Shown piece by piece: positions 34,823 through 44,461 of a stretch of DNA of 64,000 nucleotides. This stretch comes from Kushneria avicenniae (GTDB lineage Bacteria > Pseudomonadota > Gammaproteobacteria > Pseudomonadales > Halomonadaceae). The position numbers and the translations under genes are program-made. The stretch is taken from positions 1 through 64,000 of the forward strand of contig NZ_FOLY01000006.1 of NCBI RefSeq assembly GCF_900112585.1, read 5' to 3'. The first letter of the stretch is position 1. The number at the start of each line of letters is the position of its first letter. The notes beneath the pieces are model-generated. The model was given only the letters and a program-made list of their open reading frames with translations, was not told where the DNA came from and searched no databases.

Positions 34823-35584
34823 TCAGCCCATTCGGGGTTGCCCGTTGGATGCCATGAGGCCGCCATCCACCGGGAGATTGACACCGTTGACGAACCGCGC
34901 ATCGTGACTTGCCAGAAAAACAATGACATCGCCCACTTCTTCGGACTCGGCTGCTCGCCCCTGCGGCGTGCGATCGGCAAAGCCCTTCATCAAGGTTTCA
35001 TTCTCCATGACACCGGTCGTCAATTCACTACGGGTCAGCCCGGGGCATACCGCATTGACTCGCACGCCCGCCTCACCATAATCGAGCGCCATGGCACGCG
35101 TCAGGTTGGAGACGGCCCCCTTGGAGGCGTTGTACATGCTCATTCCCCAGTTGCCTCCCAGCCCCGACACGGAAGACACATTGACGATAGAACCCTTCGT
35201 TTTCAGGAGTTCCGGTAGCGCCGCGCGACTGGCATAAAAGACACCATCAACATTGATGCTCATGACCTTCTTCCAGTCATCGACATCCGCCTCGTGAACC
35301 CTGCCAAACTGAGCCACACCCGCATTGTTGACCAGCACGTCCAGCTGCCCATAGTGATCAATCACCTCTTCGACCAGCCGGTTCATGGCATCACCATCGG
35401 AAACATCCGCGACCCGCACCAGTGTCTCGCCATCGATGCTTTCTGCCACTCGCGCCAGCTTCTCCTGCGTGCGTCCGATCAGAACCACCTTCGCACCTTC
35501 AGCTGCAAAACGACGCGCTGCGGCCTCACCGATACCGGAACCAGCGCCGGTAATCATCACTACCCTGTCTTCAAAACGTTTCAT
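34823..35584 (-). CDS. short-chain dehydrogenase/reductase
   Basis: A 253-residue classical SDR with the cofactor site MITGAGSGIGEAAARRFA, the NNAG motif (VLVNNAGVAQ), the catalytic Ser in VSSVSGLGG and Tyr-Lys in MYNASKGAVSNLTRAMA; it ends in PVDGGLMASNGQ. Arg in IGRTQ after the second strand suggests NADP(H). Substrate is not evident. It lies beyond the uronate cluster on the same strand but is separated from it by terminators, so a link to that pathway is only possible. GGGAGG precedes the ATG. Confidence 0.85.
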   Translation of the reverse strand: MKRFEDRVVMITGAGSGIGEAAARRFAAEGAKVVLIGRTQEKLARVAESIDGETLVRVADVSDGDAMNRLVEEVIDHYGQLDVLVNNAGVAQFGRVHEADVDDWKKVMSINVDGVFYASRAALPELLKTKGSIVNVSSVSGLGGNWGMSMYNASKGAVSNLTRAMALDYGEAGVRVNAVCPGLTRSELTTGVMENETLMKGFADRTPQGRAAESEEVGDVIVFLASHDARFVNGVNLPVDGGLMASNGQPRMG

Positions 35585-35616
35585 GCTGCCTCCCTGAGCC
35601 TGAAAGAATATCCCCG

Positions 35617-36573
35617 TCAGACTTCGATTCCGGCCTGGCAGGGTGATTTCTGCAGGCTGGCCTGAGAGACATTGCTGTGTGGCTCAACGCTGCGGGTCAG
35701 CCATACGTTGCCGCCGATGATCGAATCGTGGCCGATGGTGATGCGTCCCAGAATGGTCGCCCCGGCATAGATGACCACATCATTTTCAACGATCGGGTGG
35801 CGCGCATGCCCCTTCTCGAGTTGACCGCTGTCATCGGCCGGGAAGCGCTTGGCTCCCAGCGTGACCGCCTGATAGATCCGCACCCGATCGCCGATGATGG
35901 CGGTCTCGCCGATGACCACGCCGGTACCATGATCGATGAAAAAGCCCGAACCGATGCTGGCACCGGGATGGATATCGATGCCCGTGGCCGAATGGGCCGC
36001 CTCGGAGACCATTCGGGCCAGAAGCGGCGCGCCGGTGGAATAGAGCTGATGAGCCAGCCGGTGATAGATAATGGCAGTGATGCCCGGGTAGCACAGAAGC
36101 ACTTCATCCACGCTGCGCGCGGCCGGGTCACCGCGATAGGCCGCCATGATGTCGATATCCAGCCACTGGCGAATGGTCGGCAGCATGGCGCCGAAATCAC
36201 GCACGATGGCAATGGCCTGCCCGGAGTGATCCTGCGGCGCTTCGCCGCGACGCATGGCGGTGTGATCCAGCTCGAGGACCACCTGATCGAGCAGCGCATT
36301 GAGCGCGGCATCCAGCGTGTAGCCGATAAAGTAGTCTTCGCTGTGATGACGCAGATTGGAAGGCCCCAGACGCATGGGGAACACTGCCCCGATTACGGTC
36401 TCGACCACCTCGTTGATGATTTCACGCGACGGCAGGCTGCGCCCGCCGGATTCGTTGGTGCGACCATGATCGGCACGCCACTGTTCGCGGGCGTCCCGGA
36501 GCGCATGTACGACGCTATCGAGCTGCCAGTCGATGGCGTGATCCGCCTTGCTGTAATGATTTAACCGTGTCAT
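35617..36573 (-). CDS. serine O-acetyltransferase (EpsC type)
   Basis: A 318-residue protein longer than E. coli CysE (273). Its C-terminal left-handed beta helix carries hexapeptide repeats: GIDIHPGASIGSGFFIDHGTGVVIGETAIIGDRVRIYQAVTLGAK, followed by HPIVENDVVIYAGATILGRITIGHDS. These are the marks of serine acetyltransferase, which makes O-acetylserine for cysteine synthesis. The long helical N-terminus with DPAARSVDEVLLCYPGITAI is of the EpsC subtype. The start at 36573 is preferred; upstream residues lack family similarity. C-terminus QASLQKSPCQAGIEV lacks the usual terminal Ile. Confidence 0.88.
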   Translation of the reverse strand: MTRLNHYSKADHAIDWQLDSVVHALRDAREQWRADHGRTNESGGRSLPSREIINEVVETVIGAVFPMRLGPSNLRHHSEDYFIGYTLDAALNALLDQVVLELDHTAMRRGEAPQDHSGQAIAIVRDFGAMLPTIRQWLDIDIMAAYRGDPAARSVDEVLLCYPGITAIIYHRLAHQLYSTGAPLLARMVSEAAHSATGIDIHPGASIGSGFFIDHGTGVVIGETAIIGDRVRIYQAVTLGAKRFPADDSGQLEKGHARHPIVENDVVIYAGATILGRITIGHDSIIGGNVWLTRSVEPHSNVSQASLQKSPCQAGIEV

Positions 36574-36811
36574 GTCAGTATCCCGGTGTGCCGGACACAT
36601 CGCTGGCCGAGCGGCCCGCGATGCATCTCCTCATGAAGCCATGCTGTTGAGCGTAGCGCAGTCGACCCGACAGAGCCCGTACCCTCTCCGTCGGGCGCAC
36701 GGACCAGATGTCCGATCGACAAAACAGTGTGTTCTCAAGTGGGCCCTTGCGTGCCCCTTTTCAATGACGCACTACCATCCGATGACGCCACCGCTCGTGC
36801 ATGCCCACTGC

Positions 36812-39130
36812 TCAACCACGCGGTGGCAGCGCCCACCAGCCCGGCAGCAGCGCCTGAATATCACGACGCCGGAAGCGATCATCAATGAGATGGACAACGC
36901 CGCGATCCTCCGGCGAGCGGATGACACGACCGGCGGCCTGCACCACCCGAGTGACCCCCGGGTATAGATAGGCGTAGCGATAGCCATCGCCGAACAGGGT
37001 CTCCATACGCGCCTTCATCTGCTCGTTGACCGGATTGAACTGCGACAGCCCAAGCGTTGCGATAAAGGCACCGATCAATCGCTCGCCGGGCAGATCGATG
37101 CCCTCTCCAAAGATCCCGCCCAGCACCGCAAAGCCGATGCCCTTTCCCCCCTGCGTGAAACGCGCCAGAAAGGCGTCCCGTTCCGACTCTGACATGCGAC
37201 GCGCCTGCGACCACTGCGGGACATCTGGCGCGTGCCCGGCCAGCGCGTTGCTGACCTGCTCGAGATAATCAAAGCTGCTGAAAAAGGCCAGATAGTTACC
37301 GGGGCGCTGGCGAAACTGATCCGCCATCAGCTTGGCAACAGGAGACAGGGAAGCACCGCGATCGCGATAGCGCGTCGACACATGATCATCCAGATGCACC
37401 TCGAGCTGGCAGGCCGTAAAGGGCGAGGTCATCTCGAGCCAAGGCGTTGCTGATCCAAGCCCGAGCTGATCACGGTAGTAGTGCCCGGGCGAGAGCGTGG
37501 CGGAAAACACAATGGCGGCATGAGCCGCCCTGAAACGCGGCGCCAGCAGCGGCGCCGGCACCACATTGCGCAGAGACAGGGTCGCATTGCGCCCGCGGCG
37601 TTCGATATCAAACAGGTAGTGGCTGTCATCGATCTCGGCGGCAAGCTCGGCAATGCGCGCGATCTGCATGGCATCAAACCACGCCTCAAGCAGCGCACTT
37701 TCAAGGGCGACAGGCGAGTCGACCATCCAGTCCCCGAGTGCAGTGACAAACTGCGACAGCGCATTGAAAAGCTTGCGCGGCGGCGCTTCAAGACACACGT
37801 AGTCGCCGTCGTGCTCACGCAGCAGTGCCTTCCACTGGCGCCAGACTCGATCCATCGGACGCTTGAGCGCAGCGGGGGCATCACGCCGGGCCGCTGCAAA
37901 ACGGCCCTGATCAAACTCGGCGCCATACATGCCCCGCCCGCGCTCGACGAGATTGTGCGCCTCATCGATCAAAAGACTCACTCGCCACTGATGCTGCTGC
38001 GCCAGGGCATACAGCATGGCGCTGGTATCGAACCAGTAATTGACATCGCCGATCACGACGTCGCACCAGTGCGCCATCTCCTGCCCCAGATAATAGGGGC
38101 AGACGCGATGGGCCCGCGCGACACGGCGCAGACTGTCGTGATCCAGAAAGCCCTGCTGCACCGCGGCCTGACGGGCATCAAACAGCCGATCATAGAAGCC
38201 GCTGGCCAGCGGGCAACTGTCGCCATGGCAGGCCAGCTCCGGATGCTCGCAGGCACGCTCACGCGCGATCAGCTCCAGCGTGCGAACGCCCGAGTCGTTT
38301 TCCTTGCCGGAATCCGCCAGCCCCAGGGTGGTCAGCGCCTCGAGCGCCAACCGACGCCCGGTAGTACGAGCGGTCAGAAAGAACACCCGATCAAGCTGCT
38401 GAGCCGGCATTGCCTTGAGCGCAGGAAACAGTGTGCCAAGCGTCTTGCCAATACCGGTCGGCGCCTGCAGCATCAGATCGCGCCGGGTACTGATGGCCTT
38501 GTAGACACTTTCGGCCAGCGAGCGCTGACCGGGTCGAAAATCGGCATGCGGAAAGGACAGCTGTTCAAGCCGCTGCGAGCGGGTCGCGACATGCGTCATT
38601 TCCTGCTCGGCCCAATCGATGAAGCGCTCGCACTGCTCGGTAAAAAAGACGTCCAGCGCGGGGCGATCCATTGTTTCCGCCAGCACGGTTTCGCGCTGTT
38701 GCTCGATGTCAAAATAGACCAGCGCCACCTCCACGCGCTCAAGCCCGCGCTCGCGGCACAGCAGTGCAGCGTAGACCTTCGCCTGCGCCCAGTGCAGCGC
38801 GCGCTGATTGGCCGGCATGGCGTCGACATCACCACGGTGGGTCTTGATCTCTTCCAGCCGCCCGAGGGTCGGGTCATAACCATCGGCCCGGCCGCGTACA
38901 ATCAGCGCACCGTAGCGCCCCTCGAGCGCGACTTCATGCTCGTAGTGCTCCCCTCGACGCGCAGCGACGACCTGATGGCCGGCGATGCCCTGCTGCGCCG
39001 TGGGCGCAGGCGTGAAACGCAGATCCAGATCACCTGATCGCGCAGTGAACTCGCATAGTGCGCGCACCGCCACGCGATAGCGCGGTGTCTCGGTATCACC
39101 AGTTGGCGCGATCATGGCCTCTGTCGTCAC
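36812..39130 (-). CDS. iron-sulfur superfamily 2 helicase (DinG/XPD-like) with N-terminal nuclease-like domain
   Basis: A 772-residue protein. The N-terminal part has a PD-(D/E)XK-like core (GRLEEIKTHRGD, then HWAQAKVYAALL). Walker A is in QAPTGIGKTLGTLF and the Walker B variant DEAH in LLIDEAHNLVERG; motif VI is VQAAGRVIRSPEDRG. Cysteines between motifs Ia and II (CEHPELACHGDSCP and RVCPYYLG) fit a 4Fe-4S cluster as in DinG/XPD. Such enzymes unwind DNA 5' to 3'. Its start overlaps the stop of the VRR-NUC gene by four bases (ATGA), implying a two-gene operon for repair of blocked DNA. Confidence 0.85.
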   Translation of the reverse strand: MTTEAMIAPTGDTETPRYRVAVRALCEFTARSGDLDLRFTPAPTAQQGIAGHQVVAARRGEHYEHEVALEGRYGALIVRGRADGYDPTLGRLEEIKTHRGDVDAMPANQRALHWAQAKVYAALLCRERGLERVEVALVYFDIEQQRETVLAETMDRPALDVFFTEQCERFIDWAEQEMTHVATRSQRLEQLSFPHADFRPGQRSLAESVYKAISTRRDLMLQAPTGIGKTLGTLFPALKAMPAQQLDRVFFLTARTTGRRLALEALTTLGLADSGKENDSGVRTLELIARERACEHPELACHGDSCPLASGFYDRLFDARQAAVQQGFLDHDSLRRVARAHRVCPYYLGQEMAHWCDVVIGDVNYWFDTSAMLYALAQQHQWRVSLLIDEAHNLVERGRGMYGAEFDQGRFAAARRDAPAALKRPMDRVWRQWKALLREHDGDYVCLEAPPRKLFNALSQFVTALGDWMVDSPVALESALLEAWFDAMQIARIAELAAEIDDSHYLFDIERRGRNATLSLRNVVPAPLLAPRFRAAHAAIVFSATLSPGHYYRDQLGLGSATPWLEMTSPFTACQLEVHLDDHVSTRYRDRGASLSPVAKLMADQFRQRPGNYLAFFSSFDYLEQVSNALAGHAPDVPQWSQARRMSESERDAFLARFTQGGKGIGFAVLGGIFGEGIDLPGERLIGAFIATLGLSQFNPVNEQMKARMETLFGDGYRYAYLYPGVTRVVQAAGRVIRSPEDRGVVHLIDDRFRRRDIQALLPGWWALPPRG

Positions 39131-40848
39131 GGCCCGGACTCAGGGTCATGCCAGCGCACATGACACACCGTGACCGGCATGTCATGACGAGCGCAAAAGG
39201 CGATCCAGCGTCGCTGGTTATCCTGCAACCGGTCTCCCGGCCCTTTCACCTCGATCATTTCATAGCGTGTCGAGCCTTCGGGCGCGTTCGGATAGAAACG
39301 GATGAGATCCGGCATACCGGCACGATTGGCACGGATGTCGGTCAGAAGTCGCTCGAACCAGCCGCGCAGATGCGCCGGCGGCAGACACTCCAGCGCCAGC
39401 GTCAGCAGCGCTTCACTGAGTGCGCCCCAGTGCACGAAAGGTGACTGTATGCCCTGTTTGTCCCGATAGTGCTGCAGGATAACGTCACGCCAACTGCCTT
39501 CCTCCAGTCGCGCCAGACAGCGTTCGAAATACGACGCTCGCTGCGAGTAAAACTCCGGACGCATCAGGTCGGCCGGACCACTCTGGAAGGGATGAAAGAA
39601 GGCGCCGGGCAGCGGTGCAAAGATGGCCTCCCAGCACAGCAGACCAAAAAGTGCATTGATCAGCGTATTCTCGACGTAAAAGACCGGTGCCTCCGGCGTC
39701 TCCAGAAACTCGCGAACGGCGCGCTCTACCGAGGGACTGCGCGGCAGAACCAGGTCATACCGGTTGACGGGCGCTTCCAACGCATCTGAAGGTTTTGCCA
39801 TTCCCAGGGCACGATGCAGCCGCGGCTGAATACGCCCTGCCTGTTGGCGCTCGGCCTCACTGGTCGGCGTCTCACGGGCCTCAAGACACAGGGCCAGCGC
39901 TCGGCCATGCTCGCCCAGCCGCTCCAGCACCCGGATATGGCGAATACGGGCCTCGGCGTGGCGACTGCCGGCGTAAAGTTCGGCGGCGCGCGACAGTTCG
40001 CCCTGACGCTCACAGTCACGGGCGATGGCATGGAGCACACGCCCCCGGCGCGCTTCCAGCCAGAGGCTGTTATCAATCCGTGGCGGCAGCGCTGCCAGCA
40101 CCTCATCCAGATCATGGCCCGCCTCAAAACGCTCGCGACACTCATGAATCTGCCAGTAGCGCTCGATATCTACCCGGGACTGAAATGCCCGGGAATCCTT
40201 CGTAAAGGGGACCACCTCAAAGTGATAGATGCCCTGATCCGCCAGCACAAATTCAGAAAACTGCTGGCGTAGATTGCCGAAAAACATCAGCCGAAGGCGT
40301 TCACATACAGCCATGATGGTCAGGCGCACCACCTCGGACACCATGAGCCGGCCGGCCGCTGTCTGCCACTCATCAAACGTTAATGGCGTTTCAAAGACCG
40401 GCCGCAGGGCTTCCTTCAGCAACGCCTTGCGATCGCGGGGCCGTACCAGATGATTCCCCAGCATGCTCACCAGCTCGTCGCGGGTGAAAAGATCGAAAAG
40501 CTGATCCAGTGTCAGACGGGGGGCGTCATCCACCAGCCCAAGCTCGATCAATGGGGACAGCGCTGCCCGGGGCTCACCGATTTCGTCATAGGCAAGGCGA
40601 TCAACTCGAAAATGCTCACCCTTTCGCATCACCATGCGCACCAGCAGCGCCTTCGAAGGCACGGGCAGCGACTGAAAGCGAGTGATGAAGTCGCGCTCAT
40701 CGTCATCGAGCAGATCGTCATAACGCTCGCCGACCCAGGTCACGACATTCTCGAAGTTGACCAGGTAATAGCGCGGGTCGTTGAGCGAATCCGCAACGCC
40801 CAAACGCGGAAGATCGTCGACCATGGTGCAGGCGGAAATACTGTTCAT
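39127..40848 (-). CDS. FAN1-like VRR-NUC domain nuclease
   Basis: A 573-residue protein with the C-terminal VRR-NUC domain: AGMPDLIRFYP gives PD, YEMIEVKGPGD gives E-x-K, and LQDNQRRWIAF closes the fold. The N-terminal half is helical with YYLVNFENVVTWVGERYDDLL and the SAP-like ELVSMLGNHLVRPRDRKALLK segment. It therefore has the layout of bacterial FAN1 homologues, which cut near 5' flaps and help unhook DNA cross-links. It is translationally coupled to the helicase gene downstream. The start at 40848 is the first ATG in frame with family similarity. Confidence 0.85.
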   Translation of the reverse strand: MNSISACTMVDDLPRLGVADSLNDPRYYLVNFENVVTWVGERYDDLLDDDERDFITRFQSLPVPSKALLVRMVMRKGEHFRVDRLAYDEIGEPRAALSPLIELGLVDDAPRLTLDQLFDLFTRDELVSMLGNHLVRPRDRKALLKEALRPVFETPLTFDEWQTAAGRLMVSEVVRLTIMAVCERLRLMFFGNLRQQFSEFVLADQGIYHFEVVPFTKDSRAFQSRVDIERYWQIHECRERFEAGHDLDEVLAALPPRIDNSLWLEARRGRVLHAIARDCERQGELSRAAELYAGSRHAEARIRHIRVLERLGEHGRALALCLEARETPTSEAERQQAGRIQPRLHRALGMAKPSDALEAPVNRYDLVLPRSPSVERAVREFLETPEAPVFYVENTLINALFGLLCWEAIFAPLPGAFFHPFQSGPADLMRPEFYSQRASYFERCLARLEEGSWRDVILQHYRDKQGIQSPFVHWGALSEALLTLALECLPPAHLRGWFERLLTDIRANRAGMPDLIRFYPNAPEGSTRYEMIEVKGPGDRLQDNQRRWIAFCARHDMPVTVCHVRWHDPESGP

Positions 40849-41123
40849 GTATCCATGATATCAGCGTCTCTGAATCGGTGGCGAGAGCGAGGAATCTACT
40901 TTCAGGGTTCCGGCACCAGTCATGAAAGCCGCCGCAGCGGCTATTTGCTGGCCCCCTGAGCGCTGTTCGCCATCTGGCAATGCCACTGTACCGATGGCGC
41001 TGTCATGCTTTCTTCATGTGACAATTTTGTTGTGCCAGAACACAGATAATCCTAGCGTAACGTCAAACATGAGATAGATTTAAGAAAGTAGTCGGTTTAT
41101 CCACCCATCGGAGTCAGGACACC

Positions 41124-41375
41124 ATGTTCAAGAATCAGATTGAAGGCGACACCAAAAACGCAGTAGGCAAGGCGCAGGAAGCCTATGGTGATTTTACCGA
41201 TGACAATGAACATCGTGTCGAAGGCAAGCTGCGTAGTGCTGCTGGTCAGGTACAGTCGCAGTATGGTGAAGTCGTCGACAGTGCTCGCGAATTCACGGTC
41301 AGGCAGCCGGTAGGGGCACTGGCCGTAGCTGCAACCGTCGGCTTTGTACTGGGTGCACTGATCACGCGTCGTTGA
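41124..41375 (+). CDS. CsbD/ElaB-like stress protein
   Basis: An 83-residue protein. The N-terminal half has the CsbD-like pattern (NQIEGDTKNAVGKAQEAYGDFTDD, EGKLRSAAGQVQSQYG), the C-terminal half the ElaB/YqjD-like tail QPVGALAVAATVGFVLGALITRR, a membrane anchor of about 18 residues. Members are abundant under stationary-phase or osmotic stress and may tether ribosomes or other partners to the membrane. It is a single gene with its own terminator. AGTCAGGA precedes the ATG. Confidence 0.8.
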   Translation: MFKNQIEGDTKNAVGKAQEAYGDFTDDNEHRVEGKLRSAAGQVQSQYGEVVDSAREFTVRQPVGALAVAATVGFVLGALITRR

Positions 41376-41400
41376 TCAGTATCCAACACTCGTTGCCATG

Positions 41401-41430
41401 AAAAACCGGCCCATTGAGGCCGGTTTTTTT
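41401..41430 (+). terminator. rho-independent terminator after the CsbD-like gene
   Basis: AAAACCGGCC and GGCCGGTTTT flank a short loop, followed by more T. It lies 26 bases after the stop codon. Confidence 0.9.
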
Positions 41431-41489
41431 GTGCCCGGATTTAGGGAATCCGCCACGTGTTTGTGACTAACAGACCATCTTTCAGGCAA

Positions 41490-41518
41490 TAAAAAACCGC
41501 CCGGGGAAGTGGGCGGTG
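41490..41518 (-). terminator. rho-independent terminator downstream of hda
   Basis: On minus, ACCGCCC pairs with GGGCGGT, followed by TTTTTTATTG. It lies about 90 bases beyond the stop codon of hda, past the nested palindrome at 41519-41584. Coordinates may be off by one base. Confidence 0.75.
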
Positions 41519-41584
41519 AACAGGAAACCAGAAGTGTTACACAAGAGTATAGGTGCTCTTGTCAGAACTGCCAGGTTTCCTGTT
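41519..41584. repeat. nested inverted repeats between hda and its terminator
   Basis: The outer arms AACAGGAAACC (41519-41529) and GGTTTCCTGTT (41574-41584) are perfect over 11 bp. Inside them ACAAGAG (41541-41547) and CTCTTGT (41556-41562) form a second perfect stem. The whole could fold as a long interrupted hairpin in the hda 3' untranslated region. Confidence 0.7.
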
Positions 41585-41601
41585 ATTTCGAACGTCATCA
41601 C

Positions 41602-42303
41602 TTACCAGTCAAGCGCCTGCTTGACGAATGGAATGGTCAACCGGCGCTGCGCCGACAGCGAGGCACTATCAAGCCGCGTCAGTAGTGCCAGCATGTCGCC
41701 CAGTCGGCGCGGGCCGCGATGCAGCAGATAACGGGCAACTTCGTCAGGCAGCTGCATGCCACGCTGATGGGCCCGCAGTCGCAAGACTTCCAGTCGATCC
41801 TGATCGTTCAGCGGCTGCAGATGAAAGGTCATTCCCCACCCGAGTCGTGAGGCCAGATCCGGCAGCACCACCGGTAGTGCCCGGGGAGAAGCTTCTGCGG
41901 CAATGATCAGCCGGCAGTTGGCATCCCTGAGGCGATTGAAGCAGTGAAAGAGGGCCTCCTCCCAGCGCTTGCGGCCGATGACGCGCTCGAGATCATCGAT
42001 GGCGATCAGATCCAGCGCTTCAAGGTCTTCGAGCATGTGTGGCGGAAAGTGGCCCAGATCGTCCAGCGGCAGATACAGCGCTCTGGCGCCTCGATTGCTC
42101 GCTTCCAGGCAGGCGGCCTGCAGCAGATGGGTACGACCGCTTCCCGAAGCGCCCCAGAGGTAGATGAACTGCTCGCCGCCGTCATCGAGCTGATGGTGCA
42201 GGTGGGAGACAAGACCGGCATTGGCACCGGGCCAGAAGCTGGCAAACGTGACGTCATCACGCGCACCAACACCTAGCGGAAGCTGTAGGGTATCCGGACT
42301 CAT
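41602..42303 (-). CDS. hda: DnaA regulatory inactivator Hda
   Basis: A 233-residue protein, the same length as E. coli Hda. It starts with the clamp-binding motif QLPLGV (residues 6-11), followed by FASFWPGANAGLV, the variant Walker A GASGSGRTHLLQAA, IDDLERVIG, sensor region LPDLASRLGWG and the final RRLTIPFVKQAL. With the DNA-loaded beta clamp it promotes ATP hydrolysis by DnaA and prevents over-initiation. The start at 42303 gives normal length and has GGA upstream; 42315 is an alternative. It is divergent from purM, a common arrangement in gammaproteobacteria. Confidence 0.93.
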   Translation of the reverse strand: MSPDTLQLPLGVGARDDVTFASFWPGANAGLVSHLHHQLDDGGEQFIYLWGASGSGRTHLLQAACLEASNRGARALYLPLDDLGHFPPHMLEDLEALDLIAIDDLERVIGRKRWEEALFHCFNRLRDANCRLIIAAEASPRALPVVLPDLASRLGWGMTFHLQPLNDQDRLEVLRLRAHQRGMQLPDEVARYLLHRGPRRLGDMLALLTRLDSASLSAQRRLTIPFVKQALDW

Positions 42304-42506
42304 TACGGCGTCCATGCTCAAAACAAGGGGAACAGGTGCCACATTATCATGAACCCGCCGACTCGGGGCAGCCTGTCAACACGCCTGTATTATGCGCAGG
42401 CGTTGCGATGCGATCGACCATGGCCGATGGTACAATGCCGGCCTTCTTGATTCTCGCTCTGGCCCCGGCCGGAACCCCGTCTCATTTTCAGTGACAGGAC
42501 CCCAAC

Positions 42507-43574
42507 ATGACCGAGCCTTCGTCTCGTGACCCCCTTTCCTACAAGGATGCCGGTGTTGATATCGACGCTGGTAATGCGCTGGTCGAGCGTATCAAGCATG
42601 TCGCCAAAAGCACCATGCGCCCGGAAGTGATGGGCGGGCTCGGCGGTTTCGGTGCGCTCTGCGAACTGCCCAGCGGCTATCGCGAACCGGTACTGGTATC
42701 GGGCACCGATGGCGTCGGTACCAAACTGAAGCTGGCAATGGAGCTGGGCCGCCATGACACCATTGGTATCGATCTGGTGGCCATGTGTGTCAACGATCTG
42801 GTCGTTGCCGGTGCTGAACCCCTGTTCTTTCTCGATTACTACGCCACCGGCAAGCTGAATGTCGAGATGGCCGCCGATGTGGTCACTGGCATCGGTGAGG
42901 GATGTCGTCAGGCAGGGTGTGCTCTGGTCGGCGGCGAAACGGCAGAAATGCCGGGCATGTATGAAGGTGATGATTACGACCTGGCCGGCTTTTGTGTCGG
43001 CATCGTGGAAAAGTCAAAAATTCTGGATGGCACGAAGGTTGGTGAAGGCGACGTAGTGCTGGGCCTGGCCTCCAGCGGCCCCCACTCCAATGGCTATTCT
43101 CTGATCCGACGTGTGCTCGAACGCAGCGGTGCAGCACCCGATACCCGGCTGGATGACGGTCAGGCACTGCGCGATGCATTGATGGCACCGACGCGCATCT
43201 ACGTCAAGTCGCTTCTGGCCATGTTGCACGACAGCGACATCACCGTGCATGCGCTTTCTCATATTACCGGTGGCGGGCTGCTCGAAAACATTCCCCGCGT
43301 ACTTCCGGACAATACCAGCGTTCACATCGATGCTCAGGCCTGGCCACGCCCGGCAGTCTTTGACTGGCTGCAGCACGAAGGCAACATCGACGAGACCGAG
43401 ATGCACCGAGTGCTCAACTGTGGCATCGGCATGGTTGTGGTCGTCCCTGCGGCGCAGGCCGAACAGGCCGAGACCTTTCTGGAAAGCACGGGTGAAACCG
43501 TTTATCGGTTGGGGCATGTCACACGCTCTGACGAGACGCAGCCGGGCGTTGTGCTTGAAAACGCACGTCAGTAA
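42507..43574 (+). CDS. purM: phosphoribosylformylglycinamidine cyclo-ligase (AIR synthetase)
   Basis: A 355-residue enzyme of purine synthesis, of normal length. It contains [72 protein letters not shown] and [19 protein letters not shown], all family marks. It closes FGAM to AIR using ATP. The purN gene follows after 16 bases, so the two form an operon as in E. coli. A start at 42507 is supported by GACAGGA upstream. Confidence 0.96.
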   Translation: MTEPSSRDPLSYKDAGVDIDAGNALVERIKHVAKSTMRPEVMGGLGGFGALCELPSGYREPVLVSGTDGVGTKLKLAMELGRHDTIGIDLVAMCVNDLVVAGAEPLFFLDYYATGKLNVEMAADVVTGIGEGCRQAGCALVGGETAEMPGMYEGDDYDLAGFCVGIVEKSKILDGTKVGEGDVVLGLASSGPHSNGYSLIRRVLERSGAAPDTRLDDGQALRDALMAPTRIYVKSLLAMLHDSDITVHALSHITGGGLLENIPRVLPDNTSVHIDAQAWPRPAVFDWLQHEGNIDETEMHRVLNCGIGMVVVVPAAQAEQAETFLESTGETVYRLGHVTRSDETQPGVVLENARQ

Positions 43575-43590
43575 CCAGACAGGAAATCTC

Positions 43591-44307
43591 ATGTCCGATA
43601 CCGACACCACTGAGCAGGACCAGCAGTTCGAACAGCCCGATCGTCAGCGGCTGGTGGTCCTGATCTCCGGCAGCGGCAGCAACCTGCAGGCGCTGATCGA
43701 TGCCGAGGCCCATGATGAACTGGGTGGCGAAATTGCAGCCGTTATCTCCAACCGCGGCGATGCCTATGGTCTGGTCCGCGCGCGTGAAGCGGGCATTCCG
43801 GCAGTGGTGCTGCCACATCACGAGTACGACTCCCGCGAGGCCTTCGATGCCGCACTGGTCAAGGTCATCGACCGTCATGCACCGGATCTGATCGTGCTGG
43901 CCGGATTCATGCGCATTCTGACGCCCGGATTTGTCCGTCGCTATCACGGCCGCATGCTCAATATTCACCCTTCCCTGCTGCCGGCCTATCGCGGCCTGAA
44001 CACCCATGCGCGCGCGCTGGCCGACGGCGTATCGGAACACGGTGCCAGCGTTCACTTTGTCTCCGATGAGCTGGACGGCGGTCCTGTCGTGGTCCAGGCA
44101 GCGGTCCATGTGAACCCGGATGATGACGAAGCGACGCTGGCAGAGCGTGTGCTGACGCGTGAGCACGTGATTTATCCGATGACAGTACGCTGGTTCCTGC
44201 AGGGTCGTCTCAATCTGACCCAGGACGGCCTCCGGCTGGATAGCCATCCGCTACCGGCAGGTGGACTTCGACTCGCCGCCGACGATGTGACCGAAGAGGA
44301 CCTTTAA
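43591..44307 (+). CDS. purN: phosphoribosylglycinamide formyltransferase
   Basis: A 238-residue enzyme that transfers a formyl group from 10-formyl-tetrahydrofolate to GAR. Visible motifs are VVLISGSGSNLQALID (phosphate site), LAGFMRILTPGFV, the catalytic NIHPSLLPAYRGLNTH with Asn and His, and VHFVSDELDGGPVV with the catalytic Asp. The first 20 residues are an acidic extension (MSDTDTTEQDQQFEQPDRQ) not found in E. coli. ATG at 43591 has AGGAAA upstream. It is cotranscribed with purM. Confidence 0.95.
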   Translation: MSDTDTTEQDQQFEQPDRQRLVVLISGSGSNLQALIDAEAHDELGGEIAAVISNRGDAYGLVRAREAGIPAVVLPHHEYDSREAFDAALVKVIDRHAPDLIVLAGFMRILTPGFVRRYHGRMLNIHPSLLPAYRGLNTHARALADGVSEHGASVHFVSDELDGGPVVVQAAVHVNPDDDEATLAERVLTREHVIYPMTVRWFLQGRLNLTQDGLRLDSHPLPAGGLRLAADDVTEEDL

Positions 44308-44328
44308 AGGTCTTCTTTCCTGCCTGAC

Positions 44329-44363
44329 GATCGCCAGCACCATGCCTGCCAATGCTGGCGATC
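44329..44363 (+). terminator. inverted repeat after purN
   Basis: GATCGCCAGCA and TGCTGGCGATC form a perfect 11-bp stem around a 13-base loop, 22 bases after the stop codon. It is followed by CTTCAAT rather than a T-run, so termination is likely but unproven. Confidence 0.5.
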
Positions 44364-44461
44364 CTTCAATGGCGTCACCCCCATTACATTCGCCTGGTGC
44401 CCTCTCTCGCTTCAGGCAACAGTTTCGTCCCAGAACGCGCCTCGTCACATCTTTGTCATCA

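Noticed and set aside
34823-35584. SDR as the missing lactone-processing enzyme of the uronate route
   Set aside because: It has the full SDR redox motif set and no lactonase features, and it is separated from the cluster by terminators.
37481-39037. A 518-codon open frame on plus across the helicase gene
   Set aside because: Antisense to a gene with complete helicase motifs; no independent support.
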